DNA of 64,000 nucleotides from Streptomyces noursei (GCF_001646665.1 NZ_LWBU01000279.1:189908-253907), one strand, 5' to 3'; positions 51,133-60,177 are shown, counted from the first letter of the stretch. The notes: generated by a model not told the origin, from the sequence alone. Translations and numbers: made by a program.

Positions 51133-51591
51133 CTAAACCAGGCCCGGCGGGAACCCGTAGTGTTCTCCGTCCCGTCTGAAGGCGCGCCAGGATTCCTCCC
51201 TGGCGGAGCGGTCCGGGAAGACCTCGACCCTGAACCCGCCGGTCGCCTCAAGGGTCAGTGCGCCCGTCGGGCTTTGCAGGACATTCTCGATCTTGGGGCG
51301 GGCGCCGCCGAGCACGCGGCTGAGGAGCGCTGCTCGGTCGTCGTACGCGGTGGTGAAGTTGTCGAATGCGTTCGCCTCGGCGCCGTTTCGCACGTACGTC
51401 ATGTCACGTGAGCCCAGCAGTACCTTGTCTTCGCGGAGTACTCGGAAGGCGCACTGGATGTGCAGCGCGAGGTCCTCTCCCTGTTCGCCGGTGAGTTCCA
51501 CTACTCCCATGTCCACGGCACGACCGACCGAACGGAGCACTGCTCCGGTCAGCAGCCGCCGAACGCCCAGCGACTCCCTGTCAGCATCCAC
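51133..51591 (-). CDS. Candidate immunity protein for the ALF/HINT toxin
   Basis: A 152-residue soluble protein beginning with GTG (VDADRESLGVRRLLTGAVL) 11 bp inside the toxin gene's 3' end in another frame. It shows mixed alpha/beta structure (DLALHIQCAFRVLREDKVLLGSRDM, LTLEATGGFRVEVFPDRS), with no enzyme motif, like small SUKH-unrelated immunity proteins. I do not recognise the exact family. The position directly behind a toxin tip and the overlap, which ties its synthesis to that of the toxin, are the main evidence for the role. Confidence 0.65.
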   Translation of the reverse strand: MDADRESLGVRRLLTGAVLRSVGRAVDMGVVELTGEQGEDLALHIQCAFRVLREDKVLLGSRDMTYVRNGAEANAFDNFTTAYDDRAALLSRVLGGARPKIENVLQSPTGALTLEATGGFRVEVFPDRSAREESWRAFRRDGEHYGFPPGLV

Positions 51592-54500
51592 CGAACAACC
51601 CCTTAGCTTCCTCGATGATGCGATGGTAGTCGTATCCCTGGCCGGAGATCCGGGCGTGCAGGGCACGGCGTTCGGCGGGCGACACCTGGCGGCCGAGGTC
51701 GCGCTCGACGGATCGCAAAGCGTCGTTGAACTGCTTGTTCTCCGCCTGGTTGCCGCGGGGAGCGTGGTAGCCGTCGTCGTCCTGGTTCCCCGATTCCCAG
51801 TCCTTCTGGAGTTGCTCCCATCCCTTCTCCCAGACGAAGCCACCGTCGTTGTGCACGAGGACGGTCGCCCCGCCGGCCTTCACATAGAAGGTGTGGGTGT
51901 TGGCGACGGTGAGGTTGTGGACCGTCTGCGTCTCGGCCCAGGCGCGGGTGGCGACGACGGTTCGAAGGATGCCGTCGGATCCGCGGAGCCGGTCCCCCGG
52001 TCGGACCCGTCCGGCCTCGACCCAGGCGTGCCGGCCGGCGTCCCACAGCGGGTGATTGTCGGTCGCGGTGAACGAGCCCGTGGCGTGGCCGAGCGGACCG
52101 TCGGTGTCGACGGTCAAGCGGACGAGGCTCTTCGGCCCGGTACCGGTGATCAGTCGCTGTACGGTCTGCGGCAGCGTCAGACCGGTGCGCGGGTCGGTCG
52201 CGAGGACCTGGTCCCCGAGCCGTACGTGCTGGATCTGCTTGTGCGTGCCGTCCGCCATGAGAACGGGGGTCTGAGGCGTGAAGCTGTTGGCCGAGGGCAC
52301 CGGGCAGACTTTCGGCTTCTTGCCGAACATGCCCTTGAAAACGCCGTAGGCCTTGTCACCCCACTTGCCGAACTTCACAGCGGAAGCCCCGTAGCCCGCG
52401 ACCGGAACGGCCGAGGCACAGGCCAGGCCGGCGTCGACCGCGTCGCCCTCGGCGCCGTACCAGGCACAGTTGGCGCCGTCGGCGAACTCACCCACTCCGG
52501 GGACGAGGCCCGCGATGTCGAGCAGCAGGTGCCCGCTGTCGGACCAGGTCCACTCGTCGGCCTTGGCCTCTTCCTCGGCAGCCTGGCGCAGTGCTTCCTC
52601 ACGGTCCTTGCGGGCCTGCTCGTCCCGGCGCCGAGCCTCCTCCTCGGCACGCCTCTTGGTCTCTGCGATCGTCTTGGCCTCGCCGGCGGCCTTGTCGGCC
52701 TCGGCCGCGTCCTTCCCAGCGGCCTCGGCGGACGCACGCGCCTGCCGGGCGGACTCGGAGGCGTCCTCGGCGGAGTGACGGGCCCACGCGGCGGACGTAC
52801 GTGCCTTCTCCGCCGAGAGCCGCGCCTCGGCGACGGCCTTCTCGGCATCCGCTTGCGCCTTGCGGGCCGCCTTGGCCGACTTCTGGGCCTCTGCGGCGGA
52901 CGCGGACGCCTGATTGGCGGACTCGGTGGCTTCGGCGGAGTACTTCTTCGCCTCTCGCGCCGACTCGGCGGCCTTGTCGGCCCACGTCTTGGCCTCGCCC
53001 GACTTGCTACGGGCGAGCGCGGCGACCCTCTGTGCCTCGGCGGCGTTCTGCTGGGCAGTGGCAGCGGCACCGGCCGCCTCGGCGATCATGTGCTGGACAT
53101 CGGCGACGTGTGTCGCGGCCAGGGCATCCTGGCGTCCGGCCCGGTGCCGGCCCACCGTGATGAACTGGTGCAGTGCCTGGGGAGTGCCTTCGACAGCGAC
53201 GCTCGCCGCCGCCTTCAGCTCGGGACCGCCTGTGCTGGCAAGCCGCGAGGCGCCGAGCTGCTCGTCCTTGATGCGGGCGGTGTACTGACCGGACATGAGA
53301 AACGTCCGCAGGGTGTTCGTGTTGCCGTCCAGGGCGGCAGTGGCCGCCTCTTTGGTGGCCACGTCGCCCGTGCTCACGAGTTGGGAGATCCGCAGCCTGT
53401 AGTCGTTGGCCGCGGCCTCGTGCTGTCCGGTGGTGAGGAAGGCATGAATCCGTGCGGCGTCCCCTCCCAGGGCCTCCTCGGCCGCCTTGCGCACCGCAGG
53501 CGACTCCGCTTCCTCGGCCAGTCGCTCGGCACGGGCCCGCTCGTCCCGTTGCGCGGCTTCCTTCCAGCCCTTGCGCACGTAGGCGACGATGTCGTCGTCG
53601 GAACCGGCAAGGGCGTCGCCGGCCGCGGTGCTGCTCCACGGGCCGCGCGTCTTCATGGTCACCAGGGCGACCCAGCGGCCTTTCGCGACGACTCGTGACC
53701 GATCCGTGTCCGGCCGGGCGGCGTATGCGGAGATCTGGTCGACCAGGCCGTCCAGGCCCTTGGTGCTCTTGTCGGCCCGGGCCGCGTTCAGTTCGTAGGC
53801 CGCCCTGCTGGCCCGTGCGGCTTCCAGAGCCGCGGCGGTACGGGCGGTGAGTTCCTCGGCTTCGCTCTTGCGGGTCAGCTCGAAAGTCTCACGCGCCTGC
53901 TTGACCGCGGCTGTCGAGATGTCGGCGGCCTTCTTCGCCTCGTTGGCGTGAGTGGTGGACTCCTTGGCGGCATTGGCGGAGTTGCCGGCCTGCTTGGCCG
54001 CCTCCTCCGCAGCCTTGGCCGCGTTGTCGGCGTGGTCGGCGGCGCTGTTCGCCGCGTCCCTGGCCTGGTTGGCCGCTTTGGCGGACTCCTCGGCGAGGCT
54101 CTGGGAGACACCCGCGGCGCGGGCGGCCTCGCGGCCCTGACGGCGAGCGGTGGCGGCGGCTGCGTCGGCCTCGGCGGAGCTCCCCCCGGCCGCACGTGCG
54201 AGAGCGCCGGCACGGTCGGCCTCGCGAGCGGCCTCGTCGGCGTTGTGGCCCGCGCTCGTCGCGGACGCGGCGGCGGAACCGGCGGCGAGCGCGGCGACTC
54301 CGGCGGCCTGGGCCGCGAGCGCGGCCTGGCGTGCCTGCTTCGCGATGGAACGTGCGTCCTCCGCGGCCTTGCGGGCTGCGGCAGCCTGACCGGCGTCGGT
54401 GGCGGCCGCCGATGCCGCCCCCCTGGCGCGGGCGGCCGCGTCGGCGGCGCCGGCCGCCGCGATGGCCGCTTGCGAGGCAGCGGCGGAGGCGACCCGAGCG

Positions 54501-55489
54501 GCGGCGTTCGCGGCGCGCGCTGCGGCGATGGCCTGCTGCGCTGCCGCGGCGGCACCCTTGGCGGCGCGGGCTGCCCTTCCGGCCGCGGCGGAGGCGAGCT
54601 TCGCGTCCTTGCCGGCCGCGGCGGTCTCCTTGGCGGCCTGGAGCGCCGATTCCTTCGCCAGCGCGGAGGCCTGGACGGCTCGGGCCGAAGCCTCCTTGGC
54701 GGCGTCGGTTTGTTGCTTCGCCTGCGCCCCAGCCGCCTTCGCCCGTTCCACGAGCTGCGCGACGGTGGCCCGCTCCTTGTCCCTCGCGCGGGCGATGTAC
54801 TGCCCGACCCGGAGGAACTCCCGTACGTCCTCGATGGTGCCGTCGACGGCGGCCATCGCGGCCGCCTTGGTCGCCGGTCCACCGGTGCTGACTATGCGGG
54901 AGAGCGCGAGGCGGTCGTCGGCCTCGGCAGCGGTGAACTGGCCCTTCTCAAGAAACTCACGGACCTTGTCGGGCCCTCCGTCCAGCGCGGCGACACCGGC
55001 GGATTTGACATTCGGACCGCCCCCGCTGATCAGCTGAGAGATCCGCAGCTGCCTGTCCTGCCGCAGCGGCTCCCGCCAGCCGTCGCGCAGGTAGGCGAGC
55101 GCCTGCTCACGGTCACCACTGTCCAGGGCCTTGAGGGCCGTTTCCCGAACCTTGGGCCCGCTCACGGAGTACAACTGCGAGAACAGCATCTGCACGTCGT
55201 GGCGTTCGGCGACGGCCTGCTCCTTGTCGAGGAACAGCCTGATGTCGGCCTCGGTCCCCTGCAGGGCCAGCTCGGCGGCCGCCCGGACGGAAGGGCCGCC
55301 GGCATTCCAGGCGTCCAGGACCCGTTGCCGGTCGGTCACCGGAGCCGTTGCGGTGGCAGCCGGTGCGTCCTCCGCGTGCGCCGGCGCGAGGGCGCCCAAG
55401 GTCAGCGAGAGCGTCAAGACCCCGAGGCACACCGTACGTGTGCCACGCGCCCACCTTCTCCCAGCTCTATTCACGTTTCTGTTTTCCAT
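51581..55489 (-). CDS. Secreted ALF-repeat/Ala-rich/HINT polymorphic toxin
   Basis: A 1302-residue protein. After a signal peptide (VLTLSLTLGALAPAHA), about residues 45-240 hold ALF repeats (AALDGxxxxVREFLxxGQ). A very long Ala-rich coiled-coil (about 240-560, mostly AAxAAxxAA with Lys/Arg/Glu) is followed by more ALF units (about 600-800) and a second Ala-rich coil. Near residue 1060 begins a HINT (intein-like) domain: NSFTPQTPVLMADG, VRLGDQVLATDPRTG, TATDNHPLWDAG, VHNLTVANTHTFYV and VLVHND. The last 80 residues are the toxin tip, with NQAENKQFNDALRSVERDLGR, ERRALHARISGQGYDYHRI. HINT domains release such tips by self-cleavage. The tip's activity is unknown to me. Confidence 0.85.
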   Translation of the reverse strand: MENRNVNRAGRRWARGTRTVCLGVLTLSLTLGALAPAHAEDAPAATATAPVTDRQRVLDAWNAGGPSVRAAAELALQGTEADIRLFLDKEQAVAERHDVQMLFSQLYSVSGPKVRETALKALDSGDREQALAYLRDGWREPLRQDRQLRISQLISGGGPNVKSAGVAALDGGPDKVREFLEKGQFTAAEADDRLALSRIVSTGGPATKAAAMAAVDGTIEDVREFLRVGQYIARARDKERATVAQLVERAKAAGAQAKQQTDAAKEASARAVQASALAKESALQAAKETAAAGKDAKLASAAAGRAARAAKGAAAAAQQAIAAARAANAAARVASAAASQAAIAAAGAADAAARARGAASAAATDAGQAAAARKAAEDARSIAKQARQAALAAQAAGVAALAAGSAAASATSAGHNADEAAREADRAGALARAAGGSSAEADAAAATARRQGREAARAAGVSQSLAEESAKAANQARDAANSAADHADNAAKAAEEAAKQAGNSANAAKESTTHANEAKKAADISTAAVKQARETFELTRKSEAEELTARTAAALEAARASRAAYELNAARADKSTKGLDGLVDQISAYAARPDTDRSRVVAKGRWVALVTMKTRGPWSSTAAGDALAGSDDDIVAYVRKGWKEAAQRDERARAERLAEEAESPAVRKAAEEALGGDAARIHAFLTTGQHEAAANDYRLRISQLVSTGDVATKEAATAALDGNTNTLRTFLMSGQYTARIKDEQLGASRLASTGGPELKAAASVAVEGTPQALHQFITVGRHRAGRQDALAATHVADVQHMIAEAAGAAATAQQNAAEAQRVAALARSKSGEAKTWADKAAESAREAKKYSAEATESANQASASAAEAQKSAKAARKAQADAEKAVAEARLSAEKARTSAAWARHSAEDASESARQARASAEAAGKDAAEADKAAGEAKTIAETKRRAEEEARRRDEQARKDREEALRQAAEEEAKADEWTWSDSGHLLLDIAGLVPGVGEFADGANCAWYGAEGDAVDAGLACASAVPVAGYGASAVKFGKWGDKAYGVFKGMFGKKPKVCPVPSANSFTPQTPVLMADGTHKQIQHVRLGDQVLATDPRTGLTLPQTVQRLITGTGPKSLVRLTVDTDGPLGHATGSFTATDNHPLWDAGRHAWVEAGRVRPGDRLRGSDGILRTVVATRAWAETQTVHNLTVANTHTFYVKAGGATVLVHNDGGFVWEKGWEQLQKDWESGNQDDDGYHAPRGNQAENKQFNDALRSVERDLGRQVSPAERRALHARISGQGYDYHRIIEEAKGLFGGC

Positions 55490-55667
55490 TCAATAAACCC
55501 CGCCTGGTCAGGACGGGGTCGCCGAATGTCGGCCGACGAAGCATATATCTGAAGTCGCCGGCACCTTCACCGGATATGGAATTCACGATTCCGGCATGAC
55601 GGGTCGTCACGCCGTTGCGTTCCATCGGCAGATCATCCGTTATGAGCTCGTTATGCGGGTTGACGGT

Positions 55668-55724
55668 GTGACAGGTCGATGAATGAGGGTGATACTTTCT
55701 AAAAGGCCCTCGCGAACGGGCCTT
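55668..55724 (+). promoter_or_regulatory. Promoter with hairpin at the predicted 5' end of the transcript
   Basis: -35 GTGACA, 17 bp, -10 GATACT; the transcript would start about seven bases later, directly at a hairpin AAGGCCC-TCGCGAAC-GGGCCTT. The 7-bp stem is followed by CTTTG. On the other strand the same hairpin is followed by TTTTAG. It could stabilise the mRNA 5' end or act as a terminator. Confidence 0.5.
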
Positions 55725-55770
55725 CTTTGCGGCTGCCGTCTTGCGCCGCGTCCTCCGAAGGGAAACTCTC

Positions 55771-56295
55771 GTGATATTTGGCATGCGCAAAATGATGCTC
55801 GCGGGCGTTGCCGGCACTGTCGTGACGCTCACCGGGATCTCCGCTCTCACCTCGGCGACCGCCGCCCCGCAGACCGCGCCGGCAGCTCTGAGCGCCGCGA
55901 ACGGCGCCGAGGCGGAACCGCCCTACGCCATAGAAGACTTCACCTATCCGGGCGCCGAAGGAATCCTCAAGGAAAAGGGCATCCGTTTGCACCGAGGTGA
56001 CGGTCACATCACCCTGACGGACTGTTCCGCTCCCCATCAGATCCAGGTGTGGACCCTCCAGAACAACGAGGGCCGCTACTGCTTCAGCACCACGGGAAAG
56101 AGCGGATATCTCAGCCTCGAAGTCGACCGCGTGCACGCCATCCGGACCGACGACCGCGCCGTCCGGGCGAGCCTCACCACGGATGGGAAGACCACGACTG
56201 TCGATGTCCCGAAGGACGACTACAAGCCCGTGGGCGAGGGCGACGAAAAGAACCCGCGCCCCGCCGTCCTCGTGGAGCTCCGAGTGACGGGCTGA
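55771..56295 (+). CDS. Small secreted protein of unknown function
   Basis: A 174-residue protein with a signal peptide (MLAGVAGTVVTLTGISALTSATAA). The mature domain of about 130 residues looks beta-rich (GHITLTDCSAPHQIQVWTLQNNEG, YCFSTTGKSGYLSLEVDRVHAI). Two cysteines could pair in a disulfide. I do not recognise a family. The GTG is preceded by GAAGGGA; an ATG four codons later is possible. It is divergent from the ALF/HINT toxin and faces the pseudo-protease gene, so it may belong to the island. Confidence 0.65.
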   Translation: MIFGMRKMMLAGVAGTVVTLTGISALTSATAAPQTAPAALSAANGAEAEPPYAIEDFTYPGAEGILKEKGIRLHRGDGHITLTDCSAPHQIQVWTLQNNEGRYCFSTTGKSGYLSLEVDRVHAIRTDDRAVRASLTTDGKTTTVDVPKDDYKPVGEGDEKNPRPAVLVELRVTG

Positions 56296-56691
56296 GGCCG
56301 ACCGGCGCCGGTGGTGCCCTTCCGCCGTCACGCCGGCCCTCCGCCTGAAGAAGGGCACTCGACCGTTCGCCGCTCGGCTTGACCCGGCCAGCGGCTCCCC
56401 GTCGCGAGCCCCCTCGCCGGGGCAGCCGATCGCCGACCCCACGATCGCCAACCTTTGCCGTCCTGTTCGCCAGCGCCTTGAGCCGCCGGCCGTGCCGGCT
56501 CCGCCGTCACCGCACGAGCGTCGTGGCCCTGGACGGCAACAAGAAGATCGTCGGCGTTGATCGCGCCCGACTCGCCTGTTGACGCCCCGCCTCTCCAAGG
56601 GGCTCCGTGTCGCACAGAACCGGAACGCGGCTGCGCGCCGCTGCTGCTCGGTTCAGCGCGCTCCGCTTCCCACCTCTGCAAAGGAATGCTC
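56296..56691 (+). other. Intergenic region before the protease-like gene
   Basis: No supported gene. A short palindrome CCGGCGCCGG lies just past the upstream stop. The right end supplies the AAGGA ribosome site of the next gene. Confidence 0.4.
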
Positions 56692-58314
56692 ATGTTCAAC
56701 TCGCGTCCGCGGCCTCCGTGGATGACGGCCGGCCTCACGCTCGCCATAGGCTTCAGCCTCCCTCTCGCCGTCGGCTCCGCTCACGCCGCTGTGGGCACCC
56801 CGGACGCCGGCGCGCACGCCTACACGGCCCAGCTCACCATCGGCGACGAGGCCACCGCCCGGGGTTGCTCGGCCACCCTGATCGCCGCCGACTGGCTCCT
56901 GACCGCCAAGAGCTGCTTCGGTACCGGCGTCACCGCCGGGGTGTCGAAGCAGCCGGTCAAGGCAGTCGTGGGCTCCCAGACCTACAGCGTCACCGAGCTC
57001 GCCCCCCGCGCCGACCGCGACCTGATCCTCTTGCGCCTGGACCGGCTCGTCGCTGACGCCGCCCCGGTCAAACTCGCCCCCGCCGCCCCTGCCGCCGATG
57101 CCGCGGTCACCGCCGCCGGTTACGGCCGCACCAAGACCACGTGGGTCCCCGGCAAGGTCCACACGGCCTCCTTCAAGGCCTCCGCCGGCACTGCCACCAC
57201 TCTCGCCCTCGACGCAGCAGGGCCGGGCGGCACCATCTGTCAGGGCGACGCCGGCGGCCCGGTGCTGAACACCAATGGTGAACTCGTTGCCCTGAACAGC
57301 CGCTCCTGGCAGGGTGGCTGTCTCGGCACCGACCCTGCCGAGACCCGCACGGGCGCCGTCGCCGTCCGCACCGACGACCTGCGCGACTGGATCCTGCGGA
57401 CCCGTGCCCTGGCCACCGGCTGGAAGACCGAGACCCTCGTTCAGGCCGGCGACACCCTCCACCAGGGCATCCGTCTCGCCGGTGGCGACTGGACGGGATT
57501 CACCGACGTCCAGACCAAGGCCGGAGACATCGGCGGCATCCGTAACGCCGCCACCGCCGGCATCAACGGTGACACCCATGTCCTCGCGATCAGCAAGGAC
57601 GCCCGCCTTTTCCACACCGTGCGCAAGGCGGACGGCACGTGGGGCACCTTCGGCGACGTCGGGGCTGTCGCCGGCCGCCTCAGCAACCTCACACAGGTCT
57701 CCGCCGTCTCCATCGGCAATGACCTCCACGTCGTCGCCGTCGCCGACGGCAGGATCTTCCACACCGTCCGCAACACCACCGGCCACTGGACCGGCTTCGG
57801 TGACATCGCCGGCGCCGTGGGCCCGATCGGCAAGGTCACGGCCGCTGCCACCGCCAGCGCCGGGGGCCGGCTCCAGGTCACCGCCATCAGCGGCGGCAAG
57901 GCCTTCCACACCATCCGCAACACCACCGGCCACTGGACCAACTGGGGCGACGTCGCCGCGGCAGTCGGCTCCCCGACCGGCCCCATCACCTCCGTCAGTA
58001 TGGCCGGCGCCGGCAACGACGCCCACATCGTCATCGCCACCGACAACGGCACCCGCCAGTACCACGCGATCCGCAACGGAAACGGCACCTGGTCCCCCCT
58101 CGGTGACCTGAAGGACGTCCTCGGCGTCGTCACCGCCAAGTCCCTCTCCGCGGCTGCCGTGGACGGCGAGCTCCAGCTCGCCGTCACCACTGCCGACAAC
58201 AAGGCCCTGCACACCGTCCGCCGTACCGACCGTACCTGGGCCGCCACCACGCGGCTCGACCTTCAGGGCGTTCCGGGAACTCCCGACGCCATCGCCATCA
58301 CCGGCACCCTCTGA
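56692..58314 (+). CDS. Trypsin-fold pseudo-protease with C-terminal propeller repeats
   Basis: A 540-residue secreted protein (signal LTLAIGFSLPLAVGSAHAAV). Residues about 35-235 have the S1 trypsin fold (YTAQLTIGDE, CSATLIAADWLLTAKSCF, ADRDLILLRLDRL, GGTICQGDAGGPVLN). However, the catalytic His of TAAHC is Ser in TAKSC and the nucleophile Ser of GDSGGP is Ala in GDAGGP, so it should not be proteolytic. The Asp is present. The C-terminal 300 residues have six repeats of FHTVRxxxGxWxxFGDV, a likely six-bladed propeller. It may bind carbohydrate or protein. Some other Streptomyces secreted S1-like proteins carry similar changes. Confidence 0.85.
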   Translation: MFNSRPRPPWMTAGLTLAIGFSLPLAVGSAHAAVGTPDAGAHAYTAQLTIGDEATARGCSATLIAADWLLTAKSCFGTGVTAGVSKQPVKAVVGSQTYSVTELAPRADRDLILLRLDRLVADAAPVKLAPAAPAADAAVTAAGYGRTKTTWVPGKVHTASFKASAGTATTLALDAAGPGGTICQGDAGGPVLNTNGELVALNSRSWQGGCLGTDPAETRTGAVAVRTDDLRDWILRTRALATGWKTETLVQAGDTLHQGIRLAGGDWTGFTDVQTKAGDIGGIRNAATAGINGDTHVLAISKDARLFHTVRKADGTWGTFGDVGAVAGRLSNLTQVSAVSIGNDLHVVAVADGRIFHTVRNTTGHWTGFGDIAGAVGPIGKVTAAATASAGGRLQVTAISGGKAFHTIRNTTGHWTNWGDVAAAVGSPTGPITSVSMAGAGNDAHIVIATDNGTRQYHAIRNGNGTWSPLGDLKDVLGVVTAKSLSAAAVDGELQLAVTTADNKALHTVRRTDRTWAATTRLDLQGVPGTPDAIAITGTL

Positions 58315-58324
58315 CACCAGTCCC

Positions 58325-58368
58325 CGCCCGGTGTCCGTGGCATCTCCCGGCGCCACGGACACCGGGCG
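58325..58368 (+). terminator. Perfect 16-bp terminator hairpin after the pseudo-protease
   Basis: CGCCCGGTGTCCGTGG pairs exactly with CCACGGACACCGGGCG around a 12-base loop, 10 bp past the stop codon. Confidence 0.8.
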
Positions 58369-58371
58369 CGT

Positions 58372-58578
58372 TGGTGGACCACCCGCGCGCCGCCCAGGAG
58401 GGCGGCGCTGGACCGCAGTTCGGCCAGGCGCGGGGGTTCGCCCTGTTCCGGCGACGGGTCCCCCTCGCCGTGCGTGGCCCCGACGATCACGACGGGCGTC
58501 CACCGGCCGCCGCCCGGGCGAGAGTGCCTCCGTCATGAGGACCTCGTCGTCGGGGTGGGCACAGCAGATCACCAGCCT
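58372..58578 (-). pseudogene. Relic of a PIG-L (GlcNAc-PI) deacetylase
   Basis: Three minus-strand frames together spell a PIG-L N-terminus: LVICCAHPDDEVLMT, then GGTLARAAAGGRP, then VVIVGATHGEGDP with RLAELRSSAALLGGARVV. The zinc motif AHPDDE is intact, but at least two frameshifts separate the parts and the C-terminal two-thirds are missing. The 5' end runs straight into an IS5-type transposase relic. Confidence 0.7.
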
Positions 58579-58715
58579 TCGACCGCGAGCTCGACAAGAG
58601 CCGAACCCGGTCGAACGCCGCTTCAACCGCCTCAAGCAGCTCCGCGCGATCGCCACCCCTACCAAGCCGGAGCGCACCTCGCCTCGCTCATCCTCCGGCT
58701 CCGCCAACCCACCCG
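58572..58715 (+). mobile_element. Relic of an IS5-family transposase 3' end
   Basis: Three plus-strand frames in succession read PAFDRELDK, NPVERRFNRLKQLRAIAT and YQAGAHLASLILRLRQPT. This is the order of the C-terminus of IS5-type transposases (catalytic-Glu helix VERxFNRLKQ, then the final helix). Two frameshifts and loss of the rest make it inactive. No terminal inverted repeats could be identified. Confidence 0.65.
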
Positions 58716-58735
58716 GGATCGTTTGCGGACACGAC

Positions 58736-60073
58736 CTAGGGAGCCGGGGATGAGGGCGGGGGCGGGGGCGCGCCGGGGGCGGGAGGGATTTCTCCCCTGC
58801 GGCGTACGCGGGCGGCGAGCAGCCCGCCGAGGGGGCCGATGACGAGGCCCCACAGCAGGGCGAGGCCGACGGCGGTCCACAGGTTCGGGTGCAGGGACAC
58901 CTGGCCGCCCAGGTCCTTGATCTCCACGATGCCGAGGATGGACAGGCCGAGCCGGGCGACGACACGGGTGAGGGGGACGACCACCAGCATGGTGAGCGCG
59001 AAGGCGACGCCGAGGTGGACGGCGTACTGCCACAGCCGGGTGCCGGCCGGTGAGCGCACCGCCATGACGAAGGCGGCGGCCAGCAGCAGCACGGCCGCGA
59101 CCGGGATGAGCAGCCAGGCCCGCCCGTCGTGCTCGGCGAGGGCGGCGACGTCCAGCGTGGTGTTCTCGGAACCGCGCAGCGCCACGTCCAGGACGTGGGG
59201 CATGGGCAGGCCGAACGGGCCCTCCACCCTGCCCTCCCAGGAGGCGCCGATGCCCAGGCCCAGGGCGAGCCAGACGACGTTGGGCAGGCCGAGCAGGATG
59301 ACGGCGAACGTCTGGGCGGCGTGTCCCCGGGTCGCCGCCACGATCAGGCCGACGACCAGGCCGATGACGACGTACGCGAGGAGCAGGAACAGCATGGCGA
59401 AGGCGGCCGGGCGCACCGGTGCCTGGTAGCGCAGCAGCCGGGCGGGGAGCGGGGCCCGGCGGGAGACGAGCAGGGCCATGGCGAGGACGCCGAGCAGCCA
59501 CAGGAGGCCGAAGGCGAGCGTGGGGCCCAGGTCGGCTTGGAAGCCGACGGTGGGTGTTGCGTCCAGCAGGCCGCCGATGATGTCGATGGGCGAGTCGGGC
59601 GGCACGATGGTGAAGGTGTGCCGGGCCAGGGCGGTGAGGGCGGCGAGGGCGGCCAGCCAGAGCACGGCGGTCCGGGCGACCCGGGCGAGGAGTTCACCGG
59701 TCCGGGTGACGGCGTGGTGGCGCAGGGGGCGCAGGAACGACCAGCCGGCCACCAGGGCGCCGGTGAGGGCGACGGACAGGGGCATGACGGTGAGTTCCGC
59801 GTCCGTGCCCGCGAGGCCGCCCGCCCGGCCGGACACGCCCACCGAGCCGCCCGCGGCGATGACCACCACGGCGGCCACGACGCGCGGGAACGCCCCGCCC
59901 GGCAGGTCGGCGGCGCCCGCGGCCCACAGGCCGAGGGCGGCGACGACGGCCATGGCGGCCAGTGCGGCGAGCACGGTGACGAGGGCGTCGACCCAGTCGC
60001 GTACGGCGCCGTGGGCACCACCGGACGAGGGGTGCGGCGCGGGGTTCGATGCGTGGGGTCCCTGGCGGATCAC
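58736..60073 (-). CDS. Streptophobe-family polytopic membrane protein
   Basis: A 445-residue protein with about ten hydrophobic helices, starting DWVDALVTVLAALAAMAVVAALGLWAAG in two parts and including the conserved QADLGPTLAFGLLWLLGVL and LPNVVWLALGLGIGASWEG and EGPFGLPMPHVLDVALRG. Such proteins are annotated as streptophobe family in Streptomyces and have no known function. I used the GTG before IRQGPHAS; an in-frame ATG 19 codons upstream is possible. The C-terminus is Pro-rich. It is divergent from the DUF6777 gene. Confidence 0.82.
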   Translation of the reverse strand: MIRQGPHASNPAPHPSSGGAHGAVRDWVDALVTVLAALAAMAVVAALGLWAAGAADLPGGAFPRVVAAVVVIAAGGSVGVSGRAGGLAGTDAELTVMPLSVALTGALVAGWSFLRPLRHHAVTRTGELLARVARTAVLWLAALAALTALARHTFTIVPPDSPIDIIGGLLDATPTVGFQADLGPTLAFGLLWLLGVLAMALLVSRRAPLPARLLRYQAPVRPAAFAMLFLLLAYVVIGLVVGLIVAATRGHAAQTFAVILLGLPNVVWLALGLGIGASWEGRVEGPFGLPMPHVLDVALRGSENTTLDVAALAEHDGRAWLLIPVAAVLLLAAAFVMAVRSPAGTRLWQYAVHLGVAFALTMLVVVPLTRVVARLGLSILGIVEIKDLGGQVSLHPNLWTAVGLALLWGLVIGPLGGLLAARVRRRGEIPPAPGAPPPPPSSPAP

Positions 60074-60177
60074 GCTGCCACCGTAAGCGCGCGACGGGCC
60101 TGCCGCCTCCGGACGGTGGCGGAGTGTCATCGGGCGGCCCCCCTCCGCTTGCGGCACCCGCCCGGCCGGAGCACACA

